In this document: piece by piece, positions 60,896-64,000 of the stretch
Position numbering within the stretch: position 1 is the first letter of the stretch
Layout of the letters: every line of letters begins with the position of its first letter
DNA from: Aurantiochytrium sp. KH105
Lineage: Eukaryota; Sar; Bigyra; Thraustochytrida; Thraustochytriidae
Assembly (NCBI GenBank): GCA_003116975.1
Contig: BGKB01000183.1
Coordinates: forward strand, 1-64,000
DNA: 64,000 nt
Direction: 5' to 3'
Position numbers and translations under genes: made by a program
Notes under the pieces: generated by a model
What the model was told of the DNA's origin: nothing
Databases searched by the model: none
Seen by the model: only the letters and a program-made list of their open reading frames with translations

Positions 60896-62506
60896 ATGCT
60901 CGTCCTCTTTGAGACCCCGGGAGGCTACTCCCTCTTCAAGCTGCTCGACGAGGGCAAGCTGGAGGACCCCAAGAACCTGATGAAGGAGTTCGAGGCCGGC
61001 GCCGGCGATGTCGTCAACCTCCAGGCCTTTCAAAAGTTCACAGACACCACCGAGGCGCTCGCGGCCGCCACCGCCCTCGTCGACGGCAAGATGGATAAGT
61101 CCCTCAAGACCTTCCTCAAGAAGAACATTGTCAAGAAGAACCTCACCGACCAGCTCGCCGTCTCCGACGCCAAGCTCGGCAACATGATCAAGGACAAGCT
61201 CAACATCGCATGCGTCAACGACAGCCCCGTCCAGGAGCTCATCCGTGCCATCCGCACCAAGTTCAACGAGATCGTCCCCGGCATGGAGGACGGTGGCATG
61301 ACCGCCATGGCCCTTGGTCTCTCGCACTCGCTCTCCCGCTACAAGCTCAAGTTCAGCCCGGAAAAGGTCGATGTCATGATCATCCAGGCCATTAACCTCC
61401 TCGACGAACTCGACAAGGAGATCAACACCTACGCCATGCGCGTCCGCGAGTGGTACGGCTGGCACTTCCCCGAGATGGGCAAGATTGTCACTGACAACAT
61501 GCAATACGCCAAGGTCGTCCTTAAGGCCGGCATTCGCAAAAACATGGCCGACCTCGACTTTTCCGACATCCTCGCCGATGACGTCGAGGCCGAGATGAAG
61601 CGCACCTGCGAGATCTCCATGGGTACGGACATCTCCGACGACGATGTCGCCAACCTTTCGGCCCTCTGCACCCAGGTCATTTCTCTCTCCGAGTACCGCG
61701 TGCAACTCTACGACTACCTCAAGAACCGCATGGCCGCCATCGCGCCCAACCTTTCCGTCATGGTTGGCGACCTCGTTGGCGCCCGCCTCATCGCCCACGC
61801 CGGCAGCCTCATGAACCTGGCCAAGGCCCCTGCCAGCACTGTGCAGATCCTCGGTGCAGAAAAGGCGCTCTTCCGCGCCCTGAAAACCAAGCACGACACA
61901 CCCAAGTACGGTCTCATCTACCACGCTTCCCTCATTGGCCAGTCCGCGCCCAAGAACAAGGGCAAGATCAGCCGCGTCCTCGCGGCCAAGACCTCGCTCG
62001 CCATTCGCGTCGACGCCCTCGGCGAAGAGTCTGAGGCCACCATTGGCTACTCCTGCAGGGAAAAGGTTGAGGCCCGCTTGCGCCAGCTCGAGACCGGCAA
62101 GCCTTACTCGCTCGAGTCCGCCCAAAAGGGACCCGCCAAGTATGACAAACCAAAAGACACGGCCCAGTACAGCGCCGGCGCCGACAATACCATGGAGGTC
62201 GACGAGAACGGCTCTGCTGACAAGAAGAAGTCCAAGAAGGCCGACGACAGCAGCGACGACGAGGAGGAGGAGGTCAACGGCGCCGCCACCCCCGACAAGA
62301 AGAAGAAGAAGGAAAAGAAGGAGAAGAAGGAAAAGAAGAAGAAGGAAAAGAAGAAGAAGAAGGGCAGCGACGATGAGGATGACGAGGACCTCGTCGAGGC
62401 TGTCGAATCTTCGGCAAAGAAGTCCAAGAAACGCAAGTCTAAGGGCGGCGACGACGACGACGAAAAGAAGAAGAAGAAAAAGAAGAAGTCCAAGTCTGAC
62501 GAGTAA
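60896..62506 (+). CDS. NOP58: Nucleolar protein NOP58 (box C/D snoRNP core)
   Basis: This 536-residue protein is a core subunit of box C/D snoRNPs, which guide 2'-O-methylation and pre-rRNA processing with fibrillarin and NOP56. The N-terminal domain is MLVLFETPGGYSLFKLLDEG. The coiled-coil/NOSIC part includes LGLSHSLSRYKLKFSPEKVD. The Nop domain has VGDLVGARLIAHAGSLMNLA and ILGAEKALFRALKTKHDTPK, then GLIYHASLIGQS. The last 95 residues are alternating Lys and Asp/Glu blocks typical of NOP56/NOP58. The start at 60896 gives the family N-terminus exactly; the frame continues upstream only through leader repeats. Divergent from PABP. Confidence 0.95.
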   Translation: MLVLFETPGGYSLFKLLDEGKLEDPKNLMKEFEAGAGDVVNLQAFQKFTDTTEALAAATALVDGKMDKSLKTFLKKNIVKKNLTDQLAVSDAKLGNMIKDKLNIACVNDSPVQELIRAIRTKFNEIVPGMEDGGMTAMALGLSHSLSRYKLKFSPEKVDVMIIQAINLLDELDKEINTYAMRVREWYGWHFPEMGKIVTDNMQYAKVVLKAGIRKNMADLDFSDILADDVEAEMKRTCEISMGTDISDDDVANLSALCTQVISLSEYRVQLYDYLKNRMAAIAPNLSVMVGDLVGARLIAHAGSLMNLAKAPASTVQILGAEKALFRALKTKHDTPKYGLIYHASLIGQSAPKNKGKISRVLAAKTSLAIRVDALGEESEATIGYSCREKVEARLRQLETGKPYSLESAQKGPAKYDKPKDTAQYSAGADNTMEVDENGSADKKKSKKADDSSDDEEEEVNGAATPDKKKKKEKKEKKEKKKKEKKKKKGSDDEDDEDLVEAVESSAKKSKKRKSKGGDDDDEKKKKKKKKSKSDE

Positions 62507-63009
62507 GAGTAAGCCCGCCTCCCACGACACATGACGACAACCCATTCGATGTGCTGCGGTGCGTGCGGCTCTTCACACACAATACACGTACGACGATGAA
62601 CAAACGCGACGTGCGTGGCGGCGTGCCGCAGGCCTTGCCCTACTACCACTTATTTCTTTTTTTGTCTCCTCCCACCATCACGACCACAACAACAACAATT
62701 CCAACAACAGTATCAGAAAAAAAATTCCCCACCAAAGAGACCCTGCCGAGTGTGGCAAGCGGTCGCTTTGCCGGCTCACAATCGCCGGCGTCTTACTTTC
62801 CTCAGCCCTACACAACCACCTCATTTTGCTTCGATAATCAACATCACACCTTCATTGCGCTGTTTCTGTTTTTCACATACATATGCATACACGTCACGTC
62901 ACGACACCTCGCTTCATTTCACTTGACTGCTGTCTCGCTCATTTCCTTCGCACTCCTCGCCCTTCACGAAAAAGACAAAGAGAATTGGATCCGGCATTGA
63001 TCTTGGCGC
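62507..63009. other. Convergent spacer, NOP58 / Yip1-like
   Basis: The 503-bp tail-to-tail spacer is AT-richer and has an ACA-rich stretch near 62680-62705. No gene seen. Confidence 0.5.
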
Positions 63010-63801
63010 TCAAAGTAGCTGGCTGTAGACGAGAACAATCGGGTACACCACAAGAACTTGCTTGTGCAACATTTTGTGAATGCGCAAGATCCAGATACCC
63101 ACACATCGGCTTGCGAGAATGACCCCGCATAGTCGGAACAGGGCGCCCAGCCAAGCAAAGCCTGTGAGAGCCTCGAGCATCCCTCCAACCACCAGAAAAA
63201 CGCACAGCGTGAGACTAGAGTAACCTACGGCGGTCAAGACGCACTGCAAGGCATCTTTTGAGGCGCCCGTGCCTCCACTCAGACCCACGACCATGACCCA
63301 GACAAAGGCAGATCCGAGCAGCCACGTTAGGATGCTTGCGCCCAGCAAGGGTGTCGCGTGCGATGATCCAAATGCAATGGACAACGCCGTCAGCACGATC
63401 CACGAGGTCACCACACACATGAAGCCACCCACTGCATCGCTCACTTGGTGCAGGGCTTGATGGTCTTTGCGCGTCGTTCTGAATCCCAACGTTGCCACGA
63501 GCTGCAGACGCCGCCAGACCAGGTCAAGATTGACCCCGAGCTCGTCCGCTAATGGCGCATCGTTCGCGCCGCCCTCCAGCGTCCTCCCCGCGCCGCCCTC
63601 CACGTCCACGTGCGCAGCACTGCTCGTCGTTGACCCGTTACCGCTGCCGGGCCTTGACCTCCATTCCTCCTCAAAGTCGGCGCGCAGACGCAGCGCAAGC
63701 TTAATGCCAGACTCTGCAGCCACTCGCAGTCGCTCCTCTAGCCTTTCTCCACTCGCACGCGCTGCGCGCCACCACGTCGCGCTGTCCGCGAGGCGCGTCA
63801 T
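63010..63801 (-). CDS. Probable Yip1-family five-TM membrane protein
   Basis: This 263-residue protein has a polar N-terminal half and five closely spaced TM helices: GGFMCVVTSWIVLTALSIAF, LTWLLGSAFVWVMVVGL, VLTAVGYSSLTLCVFLVVGG, LFRLCGVILASRCVGIWIL and VLVVYPIVLVYSQLL. The five-helix bundle, the GASKDALQCVLTAVGYS segment before helix 3 and the VVYPIVLVY end resemble Yip1/YIPF proteins of ER-Golgi vesicle traffic, which bind Rab GTPases. YIPF3-like members share this short form. No further diagnostic motif is visible, so the call is moderate. I start at the ATG at 63801; the longer frame begins with TTG. A TTTCCGGG-type site (reverse, 63936-63943) lies about 135 bp upstream. Confidence 0.58.
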   Translation of the reverse strand: MTRLADSATWWRAARASGERLEERLRVAAESGIKLALRLRADFEEEWRSRPGSGNGSTTSSAAHVDVEGGAGRTLEGGANDAPLADELGVNLDLVWRRLQLVATLGFRTTRKDHQALHQVSDAVGGFMCVVTSWIVLTALSIAFGSSHATPLLGASILTWLLGSAFVWVMVVGLSGGTGASKDALQCVLTAVGYSSLTLCVFLVVGGMLEALTGFAWLGALFRLCGVILASRCVGIWILRIHKMLHKQVLVVYPIVLVYSQLL

Positions 63802-64000
63802 GCTTTTCACCAAGCTTGGCTGTTGTCGTTTTGCTTTCCATGTGTTCGCCTTTTCTACGACGCTTTTTTACGTCGCTTTTTTCTTGACATAGGCCTAATT
63901 TCTACTCCCTCTTTATGTGATGAACGTCCACATCCCGGAAATGCGGAGGTCTGCAGGGAAATTGCGGAGCTCTGGAGCAATGCAAGTGACTTGTCTGTGA
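63802..64000. other. Right-edge region upstream of Yip1-like gene
   Basis: The last 199 bp hold the start-proximal upstream sequence of the Yip1-like gene, including a reverse TTTCCGGG copy at 63936-63943 as seen before POLE3. The window ends before any further gene. Confidence 0.4.

Overview
The window is protist nuclear DNA, not bacterial. The genes are typically eukaryotic: two kinesins, the CCT1 chaperonin subunit, poly(A)-binding protein, NOP58, an ATG18/WIPI propeller, POLE3, a PI4K-gamma type kinase and TMEM18. One gene (POLE3) has two short GT-AG introns. The DNA is GC-rich, nearly intron-free in coding regions, and uses the standard code. A decayed stretch of Gln-Pro-Ser repeats and TPR-array proteins fit a stramenopile, and a labyrinthulomycete (thraustochytrid) is my best guess. 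That taxonomic call is inference only.

I support 22 protein genes. In order: a TPR-array protein (+), PI4K-gamma-like kinase (-), POLE3 (+), MATE transporter (-), TIPE-RGS fusion (+), CCCH zinc-finger/methyltransferase-like protein broken by an assembly gap (-), kinesin (+), OYE/TMADH-like flavoprotein (-), TMEM18 (+), ATG18/WIPI (+), SPRY-like protein (-), kinesin-8 (+), 7-TM protein (-), unknown 725-aa protein (+), flavin amine oxidase (+), unknown 622-aa protein (-), secreted 2OG-Fe(II) oxygenase-like protein (+), CCT1 (-), iduronate-2-sulfatase-like sulfatase (+), PABP (-), NOP58 (+), Yip1-like membrane protein (-).

The genes do not form one pathway. What stands out is the layout. Strand alternates at 19 of 21 gene junctions, giving ten tight tail-to-tail pairs (spacers 65-1439 bp, median about 444) and nine head-to-head pairs (263-4966 bp, median 1447). 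The long head-to-head spacers hold almost no coding sequence. They are packed with short tandem repeats, especially 5-bp-period arrays (GAGCA, AAGCC, GGGCA, GAGTC types) whose purine-rich strand is usually the sense strand of the nearby gene. Three head-to-head spacers also share a GCGCAAGTG / GGCTATYCCG element.

No tRNA, rRNA, CRISPR array, DNA transposon or retroelement could be supported. The best protein-level novelty is a TNFAIP8 (TIPE) domain fused to an RGS domain. The best genome-level novelty is the alternating layout combined with the pentanucleotide leader arrays.
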